Source: Lyophyllum atratum (lineage: Eukaryota > Basidiomycota > Agaricomycetes > Agaricales > Lyophyllaceae). From it: a stretch of 64,000 nucleotides of DNA. The DNA is taken from positions 1,116,001-1,180,000 of the forward strand of contig JACGCN010000007.1 in the NCBI GenBank assembly GCA_014905825.1, given 5' to 3'. The translations under genes were made by a program, and so were the position numbers. Positions 48,988-61,076 of this stretch are shown piece after piece; positions within the stretch are counted from its first letter, which is position 1; each line of letters begins with the position of its first letter. A model generated the notes under the pieces. The model worked only from the letters and a program-made list of their open reading frames with translations. It was not told the DNA's origin and ran no database searches.

Positions 48988-49214
48988 GTGGGTAGGGAGA
49001 TAGAGGACGAGTTGTAATTGCTACTGTTTGCTGTCGTCTCTCTCTTGTCAATTTCTTATTATTAATCTGTCGTTCTCCTATCTCTCTTTCTGTTGTTTTC
49101 GTGTACTTTATGGTGTGTGCAGCCCTGATACTATTATTTGCCTGTACGCGATTAGAACGAGTGTAGGTATGTCAGAAATCCTATTAGATCTAAAGCTTAA
49201 AGTGCAGCAGTGCC

Positions 49215-50637
49215 CTATTCTCGAGGGAACGAGGGTCCAGTCTGTGCCAGTTGAGCTATATGCATTCCTGCGGAAAGACACAGTTCTGATTGAGCGCGCA
49301 GCAAGCCCCCAAGATGGAGACGACCTACCTGTTCTCTCAACTCATCCGTAAACAGTTTCCTCGTACTCATATCCAATATACCCCGCGCTTCGAGGCCAAT
49401 CATTATATGTCCCGGCATAACTTCTAGGAACTGCTCGCGAAGATCCTCCTCGTCCCACCCGCCGGATAGCAAGATCGTGACCCGCTTTAGATTGGCAAAC
49501 ACTTCTTCATTGGAGAGCACAACGTCCAGATCACGCCATACCGGATCCATCTTCAGGTACTCCATGCCCATACAGCCGAAAAATTCAGCGATAAATCCGA
49601 TGGTGACATCTTCTAGGCTCACGGGACCGCTGTGGCGCGTTACCAGATCTTGCAGGGCTCGGAGTGCCCATACGACTGGACTTTGGGGATCGTCTGCCGA
49701 GGTTAAAGACCCGACCTCCAACGATCGGAGGGTTTTCGGAATCTGGAGCCTGATTTTCGGTCTGTCTGGTCGATGATATACGCATGTGAAAAGCAACTGA
49801 TACGAAGAGACATTACGCACCGTAGTCATCATCGGGATCATAGCGTAATTCTGAAATAGTCCACTGGAATCGTTGCAAATGCGGGGCAGAATGCTTCATG
49901 AATGAGCCAACCATATCAAGAGTGGCCTCATCGATACCAGTCAAGATTAGTTCTCGCAGGTTGGTCAAGTCAACTGTGATGGACAAGTTCTTGAGAAGGG
50001 ATTCTCCGAGTGGACCTGCTGTGATCAGAAGTGATTGGAGGTGAGGTTTTTCGAGTACAGCTTTAGGATCGCTGTTATTGACGGATACCGTGTGGACGAC
50101 ACTGCAGTCACGCAAGCGTAGTTCTTTGAGCTGTGCCGAGTAACAGAAAATGGAGGCGGGAACTTTCATGTTTTCAATATCGATCTTAATGAGCGACGGG
50201 AATTGGAAAAGGCGTAGGAAAGATGCCTGTGAGTTGGGTGGGAAATCCCGCCAATCCAGAGTCATCTGGTGGTCCTGAGGAGCCACGGAGAGGGTCCGCA
50301 GATTGGAGAGCAGGTCCAGACATGGTCTGAGGTCTGGTTCGCTAAAGATCCAATTCTCGTAATCTGTCGATGGGCCACGCGCTGGTGGAGGATCAGGTTC
50401 TAGAATGAGAGCTCGAATGTATTGCGCGAGGTGTGGGCTTTGTGTAAGAAGATTGTGAAGCCTCCGACATCGATCTTGGTAAGGGTAGAGGTAGATTTGG
50501 CGGAAGAGTCGGGCTTGACTTGGTGCTACGAAAGAACGAGCGACCATGGAGCATGATAGGAAAGTTGAGCGATCGCCGAGTGGAATTTCATCGAGGATGG
50601 CATCAACCGCATCCTCAGGAATGGACGTTGAACTCAT
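49215..50637 (-). CDS. F-box-like protein
   Basis: Exons 49821-50637 and 49215-49765 give 455 residues from the ATG at 50637; another in-frame ATG lies at 50673. The start (IPEDAVDAILDEIPLGDRST) is the F-box-like helix typical of the large basidiomycete F-box family, followed by CSMVARSFVAPSQARLFRQI. The rest is Leu-rich with strands spaced like LRRs (LRTLSVAP, LKELRLRDCSVV, LRELILTG). Such proteins link substrates to SCF ubiquitin ligases, but most basidiomycete members are uncharacterised. A strong donor (49328) and acceptor (49268) near the 3' end suggest an additional 61-base intron, in which case the protein ends at 49256 with 421 residues. Confidence 0.82.
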
Positions 50638-51058
50638 TGAAGGGGCTGCGAGGGCTATGAGTTGAAGGCGCACTTGTGGTTGACTATAAGTAGTGGCTAC
50701 CGGCGATCAGCGACCTGTCACCAGATGAAGTCTGACTCTGCAACTTGTCAGTAAACGATGATATGTCGCGACGCTGTAATTGCTAGCGGGTATACACCGT
50801 ACAGGATGGATACAACACCATCTTCCTACGAAAGATGGCCCGGCTGAATGACTGGCAGTTGAATCTAATTTTTGACAATCTGCGTCAGTGACAGCGACAA
50901 GTATGGCATTCATGACTACATCTTGCTTACTTGGAAAGTGGGCCAATACCAGGAGACATCGTCATTACGTTGTGCACAAACCAACAAGAACTCACGGGTT
51001 AGCATTGAAGATATATTGTACAGGTTCATGTTTTCTTACTTCCGCTCCTATCGATAGA

Positions 51059-52598
51059 TTAACTGGTCATATCAACAACCACCCTTCCCGAAAGTTTGTT
51101 CTGTATCATAGCATCATAAACGCTACACCCACAAATCATTCAGCTCCGGCTTGGGAAAAATAAAATACACATACGCTTGAAGTTCGTGCAACTTCTTCAC
51201 CTGAAAATGGACCTTCGGGCCACCAGCCGCCGCAATCGAGATAGCCTCCCTCGCGTCTTGGCGGTTGCCGACATACGAGCCCAAAATGCTTAGACTCTGT
51301 CAAAGCGGATCATCATTGAAAGACCTGTTTGTGTGGGTGTGATGCTACGCTCATACCTTATAGACCGTGAAAAAGATCGGCGTCTCGAGCATCGCCTTTC
51401 CGGGGAGCCCGACGGCCATGAGCGTTCCTCCCTTCCTGAGGTACTCGACTGCCTGTTTGTAACCCGAGCTCTAACCAACGGAGGTGCATTAAGACATCGA
51501 AATTGTACGGGAGTAAAGTATCACGCTTACGGAGGCGGCAGTCACAACACAAGAGTGGGCGCCGAGGCCTTCGGTGGCGTTCTGAATGTCCGTGACCACA
51601 TTTTTCGATTCTTTAAAATCAATCCAGAAATCGGCGCCGAGGTCCTGACAGAGCTTTTTCTTATCTTCGCCGGTGTCTGTTGTTAATCATGTATATAAGG
51701 ACAGAACCAAGACGATATATCAGGTTGAGAAGGGCATACCTATAGCAATGACACGACGGCCCATGTATTTCGCGTATTGGACGGCTAAGGTCACGAGTGT
51801 GAAAACCGATGATTTAATTGTTCTAAAGTAAATCATACCAAGGTGACCAAGACCGCCGCCAGCGCCCGGGACGACGATCCAGTCGCCAGGGCTCGTCTGG
51901 CTGTATTTGAGCGCACGGTATACCGTCAGACCCTATCGATGATAAGAACCGCAAGCCGGAATATGCACGAGCGCAACACGCACCGCACACAAGATAGAGG
52001 CGGCGGCCATACTGTCGAATCCTTCCGGAATCGGCGTGACGTGATTCACGTATGAGACCTGGGAGTACGTAGATGTGAGACAGAAATCCACGCGATGCGC
52101 AACGAACTGGCTCCACGTACAACATATTCTGAAAAGGTCCCATCGATGTTGAACCCACTGATCTTAGCCTCATCGCAATCTAAAGATTGCACAAGCGTCA
52201 GAGCTTAAGATAGAGAATCTCACTAGTATGCACATACTTTGCTCATGTCCCTTGCGGCATTGTTCGCAGTTAAGACACGAGTCGGCGAGCCATTTGATGC
52301 CAACCCGGTCTCCGAGCTTGACGGGGCAGCGGGGAGTATTATTCCCAATAGCGACGATGTCACCGACACCTTCGTGGCCGGCAATAAGGGGAAGTTTTGG
52401 TGGGACAGGCCAGTCACCGAAGGATGCATGACAGTCGCTATGGCAGACACCGGTGCAGTGGAGCTTGACAAGACATTCGCCAGGTCCGAGCTCGGCCTGC
52501 GATTTGACGGGGTAATCTGTCTTTATGGTGACAGAACTGCCGATCTTAGGAACGACGGCAGCGGTCTGTGTTTTTGGGATAGTGTAAGGTGGGGCCAT
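51059..52598 (-). CDS. Zinc-dependent alcohol dehydrogenase (medium-chain)
   Basis: Nine exons, the first at 52238-52598, give a protein of about 350 residues. The catalytic zinc site is CHSDCH plus GHEGVGDI, and the structural zinc site is CLNCEQC followed by C after the first intron ([14 protein letters not shown]). The NAD-binding turn is [11 protein letters not shown]. The fold-typical ending [10 protein letters not shown] is recovered only if a last intron (gtatgt...gtgtag) is removed; reading through it gives a different tail. The length and motifs match yeast-type Adh1, which converts alcohols and aldehydes in the cytosol. It may serve general fermentation; a link to the P450s close by is possible but unproven. 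Confidence 0.93.
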
Positions 52599-53635
52599 TG
52601 CAGCAGCAAAGTTGGGATACGTACAACTGGAACCCAGCTTTAAATACGAAGGGTTGACGGTGCGCTAATTCAAAGTGAGACTGAGGTTTCCAGAGCATAC
52701 CAGTCTAGATCTATGACGCTGTTACAAGACAGTAGTTCGAGGTCAACAGGCGGCGGCAATTGCCGGAGTGTGTACTAATTGCAACCAGTGTCCTCAGGTA
52801 TCCTCTTCCTCCAAGTCCGAATCGCTTGCCAGGTCGGACGAGCTCAGGAAAGCTTCGCGCACGCCTCTGCTTTTCAGCTTCTTTGTACCGTGATCATTAT
52901 CTGATCTACCTCCGAATTAGTAGCTGTCTTCATCCGAATGCGATTCGTAGACCGACAAAGAAATCTTCAAGCGAACGACTCCGAAAAAGACATCTTCCCT
53001 GCTCACAGACAAATAACGCTAGCTCGGTCTATGTCCTTTATACCGATATGTTATCAAAACATGTACAAGATTTATGCTGCTGAGACTTTCTAGCATGAAG
53101 AAGCACAGGCCCTCGACTTCGTGTAATACCAAAGCTCCGTAGCTCTCCGTAGGTGCATATCTGACTGGGAGCAACCCGATTGGTGTTTTCGCAGTCTGGC
53201 CTCTTCTCATACCATTTTAGAGGTCTGTTGTCAGCTGAACTCTGCGATTACATCTAGCCGCTCCGCCACGCTCCCAATGCATACCTGCGGTCTCATCTTC
53301 CCCGGCCCGCGCAGAAAACTCCTCCGAAGTGCCTGGGATCTGAATCGAAATCCAGATACCATGGCATACCAGGCCTTCCCAACCTAGAACATCACTGGCT
53401 TCTCCAACTGCTGCTGGGGTTTACGTCGGAGCGCGTCATCGGGATGCCGATTCACCGGGGATGTCCCCCTAGTGTCCACACAACATCATCCTAGGTGGCG
53501 ATCGGCGAATGTTACTGGCTTGTCGGGTTGCTATGCCGCGTGGCTCGGGTACATACCGATAAATTATAACATCCTCTTGACCTTCTTCGCATCATAAAGT
53601 ATAGAACTGAAACTTCGTATGCTGTAACTGCACTA
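52599..53635. other. Intergenic; no supported gene
   Basis: Upstream region of the alcohol dehydrogenase. Short frames here have no domains. Confidence 0.45.
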
Positions 53636-53730
53636 GCGCCGAGGGATTAGTATGGTTATATGGCATTGAATACCTACCTCCGTATCTTGCCTCTAATCAA
53701 TGCCATATAATACCACCAATCCCTCGGCGC
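53636..53730. repeat. Imperfect inverted repeat (hairpin), 34 bp arms
   Basis: Arms at 53636-53669 and 53697-53730 are complementary at 29 of 34 positions, with perfect outer 13 bases (gcgccgagggatt) and perfect inner 14 bases, around a 27-base loop. It could be a small foldback or MITE-like element or encode a stable hairpin RNA. No clear target-site duplication was found. Confidence 0.7.
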
Positions 53731-53756
53731 CATGTTGAACTGATTCGCGGACTTCT

Positions 53757-54011
53757 TCATTGTGATGTGCTCGCGCCTTCCGAATGCCCAAAGTCAATCA
53801 GGCACATGCGCCCGTCATCGCTCAGGACGTCATCGTGAAGACTCTCTCCCAACAACATTTCACTGCCAATGATGTTAGAGTAAGTCGAGCTTGACACACT
53901 AGCACTCGGGCCCTGGTAAAAAAAATCATGTTTTCTTTTGTGATCACCAGGCGATTTTTGATTCCGAGGTCGCCATGACCTGTGACCTCCAAACCATGTG
54001 AAATGATACAA
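53757..54011 (-). pseudogene. Fragment resembling a protein-kinase-like catalytic loop
   Basis: A short minus-strand frame contains LHDDVLSDDGRMCLIDFGHSE, shortened here to its key part DDGRMCLIDFGH. This looks like the catalytic-loop to DFG segment of kinase-like proteins, but the loop is altered and no other kinase motif is near. It is probably a relic between the hairpin and P450 B. Confidence 0.3.
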
Positions 54012-54106
54012 GCAGCTTACTCAGTGCTACATGTGCACCAGCATGTTTTTCCATGTCAGTGTACTGCGAACGAACGAGCAGACAACCAACACAAAACCAA
54101 GCCTCT

Positions 54107-56430
54107 TCATCTCCTCACAAGCCTAACAGGCGCATCAGCGACCGCCATCGTCAACCCAATCATCGGCTTCTCAAACACCTTCCTCCTCCACCCATCCACT
54201 GTCTCTCCCTTTCCCAACCCAGGCTCGATCCGCCAGTCCCTCAACAACATCGCAAGGAACACCACCGCCTCCGTCGTCGCGAACTTCCGGCCGATGCATG
54301 CGCGCGGGCCGATGCTGAAGGCGGGGAAGGACTCGGACTCGTTCGAGGTGCCGTACCACCGCGACGGGCGGAATTCTTCGGGGTCTTCGAAGTAGCGTGC
54401 GTTATAGTCTTTAGGCGGGGGTTAGGTACGATTTTGGGGATGGGGAAAGGGAAGGAGAGGACTTACGGGTTCCGACCATGTCAAGCACGATCTGGACGAG
54501 GGGGGAGGGTGAGTCTACGGTGTGCGGGGGGTGTCAGTTGATGGATATACTGACATTGGTGCCCTTTTGTATGGCAAGCGGTGTCGTCCCTTCCTGTCCA
54601 ACAGGGTTGGGAAGGTGGAGCACGGTGTCTTCAGTGGCCTCCCGTAGCATGATATGCGCAGCAGCTGTGTCGGGATGATAAGTATCAGACTCGCTGGACT
54701 AGCGGAACGTGGCTCACGGAACAAGCGCAGACCCTCGTAGAAAGCAGACAAGACTTTGTAAAGGTCATCGTAATCTTTATAAGCCTGTAATCCGTTGTTA
54801 GCATACAGACCATGGCAAAACAGGAAGTCAAGGTCCTACAGGATCACGATCATGGCCAACGACGGAGATGATTTGTTCTAAGACTTCGTTTTGGATGTCT
54901 TGGTGGAGAGCAAGCAGTGATAGGGTTGCGGCCAGGGTATTAGCGGTAGTCTCTGCATCAGGACCATATTAGCCTTAGTACTGCGATGGACACAAAAGGC
55001 GCATACCATGCCCCGCGAAAAGCATAATGAAAACGTTGCCGATCTACAATTATCTCTCATTTAGAATAGCGCGCAAGAGGACGCGAAGACGGGTACGCAC
55101 CACTTCCTGATCACTAAGACGCAACTTCCCAGTCTCCTGCTCATTGGCCTTAACCAGCATCGTGAACGCGTCGACCCGCTCATCCGCACTCTCTTCCTCA
55201 TTTCTCACCTCCGCCGTCCGCGCCTCCACTTCCCTATGCATGAACGTGCTGAACTGATCGAATGCCTTGCGGATGTGACCGAAGCTACGTCAACCCTCTA
55301 TCAGCACCCATCTCATCTTCGCAACATAACCATTCGGTCATTTCACATACCCTGGGAGATACCGCACCCAGTCGGGCGCCATGAGTCCAACGATGTACGA
55401 GTCGGCTAGGATACGCAGGGCCTCTTGTATGGACATGGTGCCGTCGGGGCCGATGGGGGGTGCAGACCACTCGAAGGAAAAACCGAAGCCGCATTTGGCG
55501 ATGATCAGGAGCGCCAGCTGGGAGAGCAGAGAGGTAAATCGAGCTCTGTACATGAAAGGATGGAATACGAACCTTGGTGGTGTGCTTTTGCATTACGGGA
55601 ATATCAATGGTATCTTTACCATGCCAGCCTTCGATTGCTTCCATCTGGCGGTATGTATGCACAGTCTCAGCCCAGACCATCTCGTACCTATTGACGCGTT
55701 TAGATCACACTAGTCTTGCAAGGTTTTCAAAAAGCACTCACAACTTGTTGTTGAATGCAGGTCCCATAACGCGTCGGTGCTTCCTCCACATATCCATATC
55801 CCACGCGCCCACAAGATTCTGGCCCCATTTGCTGTGTGGCAGAGTAAGCGCTCAAGTGGATAATCACGCGAAGGGAATCAGGACTAACATCAAGACCCGA
55901 CTTGCAGCCTCAGATTTTGCCCAGCTCGTCTTCTGGTCGCCCGAGACGACTTGGCGTATGACGTCGAGATTCGATGAGTATATGGACGGAGCGCCCATGA
56001 TGAAGGGGACGACCGAGAAGCTTTCGTTTTGGAATTTGTTGTACACTGTCCGACACATTTTAAATTCTTCGTGAGGCCAAACGGGCATGCGCGCTCACTT
56101 GTTTTCCGCCAGGTCCAATGGGCGCGGAGCCCCGGATTCCACCAGGAGGTCGGGATGAGCGCGCCAGGAGGAGCGAGCGGTTGGAAGGGCACGCGATAGC
56201 CTGGGAGACCGCTCACAGACTACAACACGTTGAGACGGACGGTAAGCCAGAAGAAGATGACATTGGGAACGCACACGTATCCCATTGAGGAACTTTATCA
56301 CCCTCGACGTGACGAATACAGCTAACAGGGCAGAGATGAGGGGAATGTCATGGCCGAGGAAGCGGAGCTGGAAGGCGAAAGAGGACTGGGCGTAGAGCTC
56401 GCTGGCACGGCGCAGGAGACCCAGTGGCAT
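54107..56430 (-). CDS. Cytochrome P450 B
   Basis: The gene starts MPLGLLRRASELYAQS and has an anchor (PLISALLAVFVTSRVI). The exon chain (about 13 exons) stays in frame: exon 1 ends NGIR and exon 2 begins SVSGLPGYRVPFQP. Motifs are WRKHRRVMGPAFNNKL, the I-helix AGHGETTANT, EGLR for ExxR, and the haem loop FSIGPRACIGRKF (Cys codon at about 54296-54298). It ends PVRLVRR. It is an ER-membrane monooxygenase of the same family as P450 A, C and D; the substrate is unknown. It is transcribed in the same direction as C and D, with about 400 bases between B and C. Its 3' flank holds the kinase-like fragment and the hairpin. Confidence 0.9.
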
Positions 56431-56837
56431 CGTAGACGGGGAGGTGTGAAGATTTCATCTGCGACAAGTTTTATTTAACGACTAAGCCGTGTTTGAAGCG
56501 AGTTTGAAGCGTGCCGGCAGCGACGGCGGCGTCCAGGAGCAGATTTGATAGACGATGATCGAAACTTGGCCATCAATACACCCTGTCAGTTAAAAGTTTC
56601 CAACAAGTCAAGTCGCAACTTGCAAGTCCTCACCGTCGCACGCAAGATGGTCAACGCACACGACGGCCTATTAGTCACAGTTATAACGCTCCCCCTGTTG
56701 AAGCCACGTAAAACAATGGGCACAATCCCTCTGGGACCTAACCCTCGTTGATATGGTGCAGCAGGGGAAGCCAATCCTCATACTTAGCTTGAAATATAAT
56801 TGGTTTTCATTACGGGCAACGTTACGTGTGCAAAATA

Positions 56838-59188
56838 TCAATCCCTCCCTTTCCCCCTCTTCGTGAGCCTAACTGGCGCCTGCCCGACAGACAAAGTGAT
56901 CCCCAATGTCGGCCTTGCCAGCACCTTCTCCCTCCACGCTCCCCTCGTCTCACCTGTTTCCAACTTCGGCTCCACACGCCAGTCCCTAAGCAGCATCGTA
57001 AGGAACGCCACAGCCTCCGTCGTCGCGAATTTCCTCCCGACACATGCACGGGGACCAATGCCGAAGGCAGACAAGGCCTCGGATTCGTTGGGAGTGCCGT
57101 AAAACCGTGAGGGGCGGAACTCTTCTGGGTCTTTGAAGTAGCGGGAGCTGTAATCTGTAGATGCGGATGGGTGGTTAATCGTAAAGTGTGGTGGATAGGG
57201 TGGGGGAGTGACTTACGGATGCCAACCATATCCATAACGATCTGAAGGACGAGGGTGGATGAGTTATATTGTGAAGTGGAAGCCTTACCTTGGGGATACT
57301 CACGTTGGTGCCCTTGTGTACCGGAAGCGGTGTGGTGCCTTCCTGGCCATCGGAGCTGGGGAGGTTCAAGATGGTATCTTCGCTGGCCTCGCGGACCATG
57401 ATATGGGCGGAAGCTGGGTCGATGTGGGAATCGACAAAGTTTAAATAGGGAGGACATGACTTACGGAACAAACGCAAGGCTTCGTAGAAAGCAGACAACA
57501 CCTTGTCGAGGTTGGAGTAGTCATCATACACCTGTCGTGCCGTGTTAGCCCTCACAATAAGATGGAATGGAGAGCAAAGGCTTTACGGGATTGCGGTCGT
57601 ACCCTACGACAGAGACGATCTGTTCCAAGATTTCATCTTGTATTTCTTGGTGGAGAGCAAGAAGCGCCAGAGTCGCAGAGATCGTGTGTGCGCTCGTCTC
57701 TGCAGAAATAGGTTGCCTTAGCTCGACATCGGATAGCTACATGACCTGAACACACCATGTCCCGTGAAAAGCAAAATGAAAACATTGCCAATCTATGCTC
57801 GCTCCAATCAGCGCATAGCAAGGAACATACACGAACAAAGACACCTACCACCTCCTGATCATCTAGCCTCAACTTCTTCGCCTCCCGCTCGTTTGCCCTA
57901 ACCAACATAGTGAACGCATCCGTCCTCTCATCCGCGCTCTGCTCCTCATTCCTCACCTCAGCCGTCCTCACATCAATCTCCTTCCGCATGAACGCACTGA
58001 ACTCATTGAACGCCTCTCGAATCTTGCTAAACCTACCGCGCGCATCCCACCGTCAACGGAATATCCACAAGGCAAATAAACCAAATCAGGACGTACCCGG
58101 GCATCGGGAGGTACCTCACCCAGTCTGGCATCATGAGCGCAATTGCATGGGAGTCGGCGAGGATACGGACGGCTTCTTGTATGGTCATCTTCCCATCGGG
58201 GCCTGTAGGCGGCGCGGACCAGTCAAAGTCGAACCCGAAGCCACACTTGGCGATGACCAGGAGCGCCATCTGAATGAAGGGACACGCAGAATGAGCATTT
58301 CACATTTTTACATCGGCGGACAAGTGGATGGTCACGCGAACCTTGGTAGAGAGCTTCTGCACTGCAGGGATCTCAATGCTAGACTTTCCAACCCAGCCTT
58401 CGACGGATTCCATTTGGCGGTACGTGTCGAGCGTCTCTGACCACACCATCTGGTACCTACATAAAATGAATGAGCTTGACAGTAATGTACCATATACCTA
58501 AAGTGTACTGACAGCTTGTTGTTGAACGCGGGCCCCATGACGCGTCGATGCCTCCGCCACATGTCCATGTCCGACGCGCTAGCAAGATTATGCCCCCATT
58601 TTCTAGACTAAAAGATCAGAAAACACCCAAGTCAGTAAATATGGCCGCTCACATCAACACTTGATTCGACTCTTTAGACTTCCGAAAGCTCGTTCTCTGC
58701 TCGCCAGACACAACCTGGCGCATGACGTCCAGATTCGACGTGTATATGCTTGGGAGGCCTACAAGGAATGGTACGACTGAGAAGGTGTCGGCTCCGAAGT
58801 CCTTGTAGACTGGAGCGGTTGTCAGATGTGTGTGATCCTTAAAAGTGGTATGTACTTACGCGTGGATCTCCATCTCCAGTGGGCATGGAGCCCAAGGTTC
58901 CACCAGGACGTAGGAAAAAGTGCGCCAGGCAGGGCGGCCCCCTGGAAAGGGATGCGGTAGCCTTGGAGGTAGCCTACAGCCTATATAACGCGAAGATGCA
59001 GTCAGAACGAAACTTCGAGCGCCAGATTGGAAAGGATGATGCACGCTTAGCCCATTGAACAGTTTCACGACCCTTGACAAGACAAACAGACTCAGGAGGA
59101 TGGCAAGCAGAGGAACGTCGTGTCCAAGGAAGCGGGGGTGGATAGAAATGAACTCTTGTGCGGCATGGCGCAGGAGGTCCAGTGGCAT
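56838..59188 (-). CDS. Cytochrome P450 C with altered I-helix
   Basis: This P450 starts MPLDLLRHAAQEF and has the anchor LLAILLSLFVLSRVV, WRRHRRVMGPAFNNKL, EALR (ExxR) and the haem loop FGIGPRACVGRKF, ending KRGKGRD. The I-helix reads TGHGETSAHT: the first residue of the oxygen-binding motif (A/G in most P450s, A in B and D) is Thr, while the key acid-Thr pair is kept. Exon boundaries agree with the other copies. One intron is preceded by the unusual acceptor choice tctag to keep frame before KWGHNL. The sequence appears functional, but the substitution could alter substrate or activity. It is flanked by related genes B and D. Confidence 0.88.
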
Positions 59189-61076
59189 TGCGGACGGGGA
59201 GGTGTGAAGGTTTCGTCGTGCATGGCTTTTATTTTATTCCAGCAAGTCGTAGGACAAAACTAAAGCAAGTTAGTTTCCGGTATTCAGACTGTAAGTATCC
59301 TCTTGTCTTTTGGAAGGGCGGGATACAAAATGGAACCATGCCGGCATCGACGATGATGACCGGTGACCGGTGAGTGTCAGATTGGAACAGGACCATCCAG
59401 CCCTGGCTCCTTACATTCTTGTGGCATTACTTACTTGATTTAGTCTTCTTTTACTTCCTGCCGCCTCTGCAGTGTATACAGCCAGCGTATATTGCTGTCG
59501 TGCTATCCGCCTATCCTCAATACGTACACCAAGAACAAATGCAAATTTAACCGGATCTCTGAATGATGCTCAGGCGGTTGAGACTCATTTCGAGGTCCCG
59601 GAAAAGTTATCCCATATCTTGATCAGACGAAGGGCCAAGGCAGTATAGAGATAGAGAACGACGTACGGATAGCCACAGGCCGCCAGGTGATAGACCTGCC
59701 AGACCTTTAGCTGAGACTCGAGAGCAATCTCGATGATGTTCAGGGCGCTCAGCTAGTCGAACATATTCAGCATAACGCTCCGATGGCAGTATCGGTATGC
59801 CCTGAGTCATCTAGGCGTCGAGGGAAGTTTGTGTGAGTTCGCGATCCTTCATAATGTGTGCCAGGATGTAAGCTGTGGCCTCGAGGATTTTTTTATTAAA
59901 AGATTCTGGACTCTGGTGAGCACGAAACGTGTTCAGAAACATGGTGCGATAATTGTAAGGTAGACGACATCCACGCCTTTCTTACGTCACGTGCCAGCGT
60001 GACAGTCGCCCAAAGTAGACAACATATTTAAGATCTGGCTTCAGCTCTTCCCTGCGGCACTCTTTTGCTAATCAGACGCCGTCATCTTGAGGATATAGCA
60101 TAGACGAGCAGTGCCTGACACTCGGATCTCATGGATATTGTGAGAAAAAAAAGTAGATCGCGAAAAACTGCTACGACACGTCAAGACGCGTCAATAACAG
60201 CGATTTATGGCTGCTTATCAACTGGGACTCAACGGGAGACAGGCTGCATGGGCTGCGAGAAAGTACAAGGGTCACCGAGTACTTCCAGAAGATCCTGCGA
60301 GAATTAGAGCTCGCCGGCGTGCAATAGACCTTGAATCTATCATAAGTTCTGATGTCAACATATATTTTGTGATAGGCTCTCTCAATTCTTAATTTTTCTG
60401 TAAATCCTTCGTAATCCTATATCCTACAGTATATAGCTCTAATATGATGAGCCCATATTCTTCAGTTTCGAGTGTAGTGCCTTTCAATTCTTGAATCTTC
60501 ACTATCATTCCCGAAAAAGCCAGAAATGTCACGGTAAAATAACATCACGTGAGGTTGGAGAGCCGTGGATGTCGTCTACCTTAAAGGAAAACGCACCATG
60601 GATGACGTATCATCGTCAGACTCACTAGCAGACTCAGAGGGACTTACAGAAGGAGTGGGCTGCGTGTGAGCTACCAACCACAGCGCTCATTTTTGGAGCA
60701 ATGCGTATAGAAATTCGTTTGAAGTTGCATCCCTTTTAGGCTCAAGTGTCATGTACAGGTCCGCCAGCCCTGCAGATGACAGCCTCGAGGTTAACGTTAC
60801 GAGTCTACGACGTGGCCGCCGCTGATAACAGCTTTTAGCTAGTTGCATGATATTGATAAGATCCATGATCCATGATTAGATCGATTAGATATCACATTGC
60901 ACTAAGCGACGACGCATGATATCGACTAGCAAAGCAGGCTGGGGATGCATCCCCTTCTGGAGTCAGCAGGAGGATGCAGACATTGACGTAGCCCAGATGC
61001 ATAAATCCCTAAAGCCTCCGATAAAATTCCTCCATATTAAGCACAACATTACCGTAATCTATATTTGCTCATCCAA
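59189..61076. other. Spacer between P450 C and D
   Basis: About 1.9 kb, AT-richer than its neighbours, with no supportable gene. One 61-codon plus-strand frame at 60207 has no domain. Confidence 0.45.
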
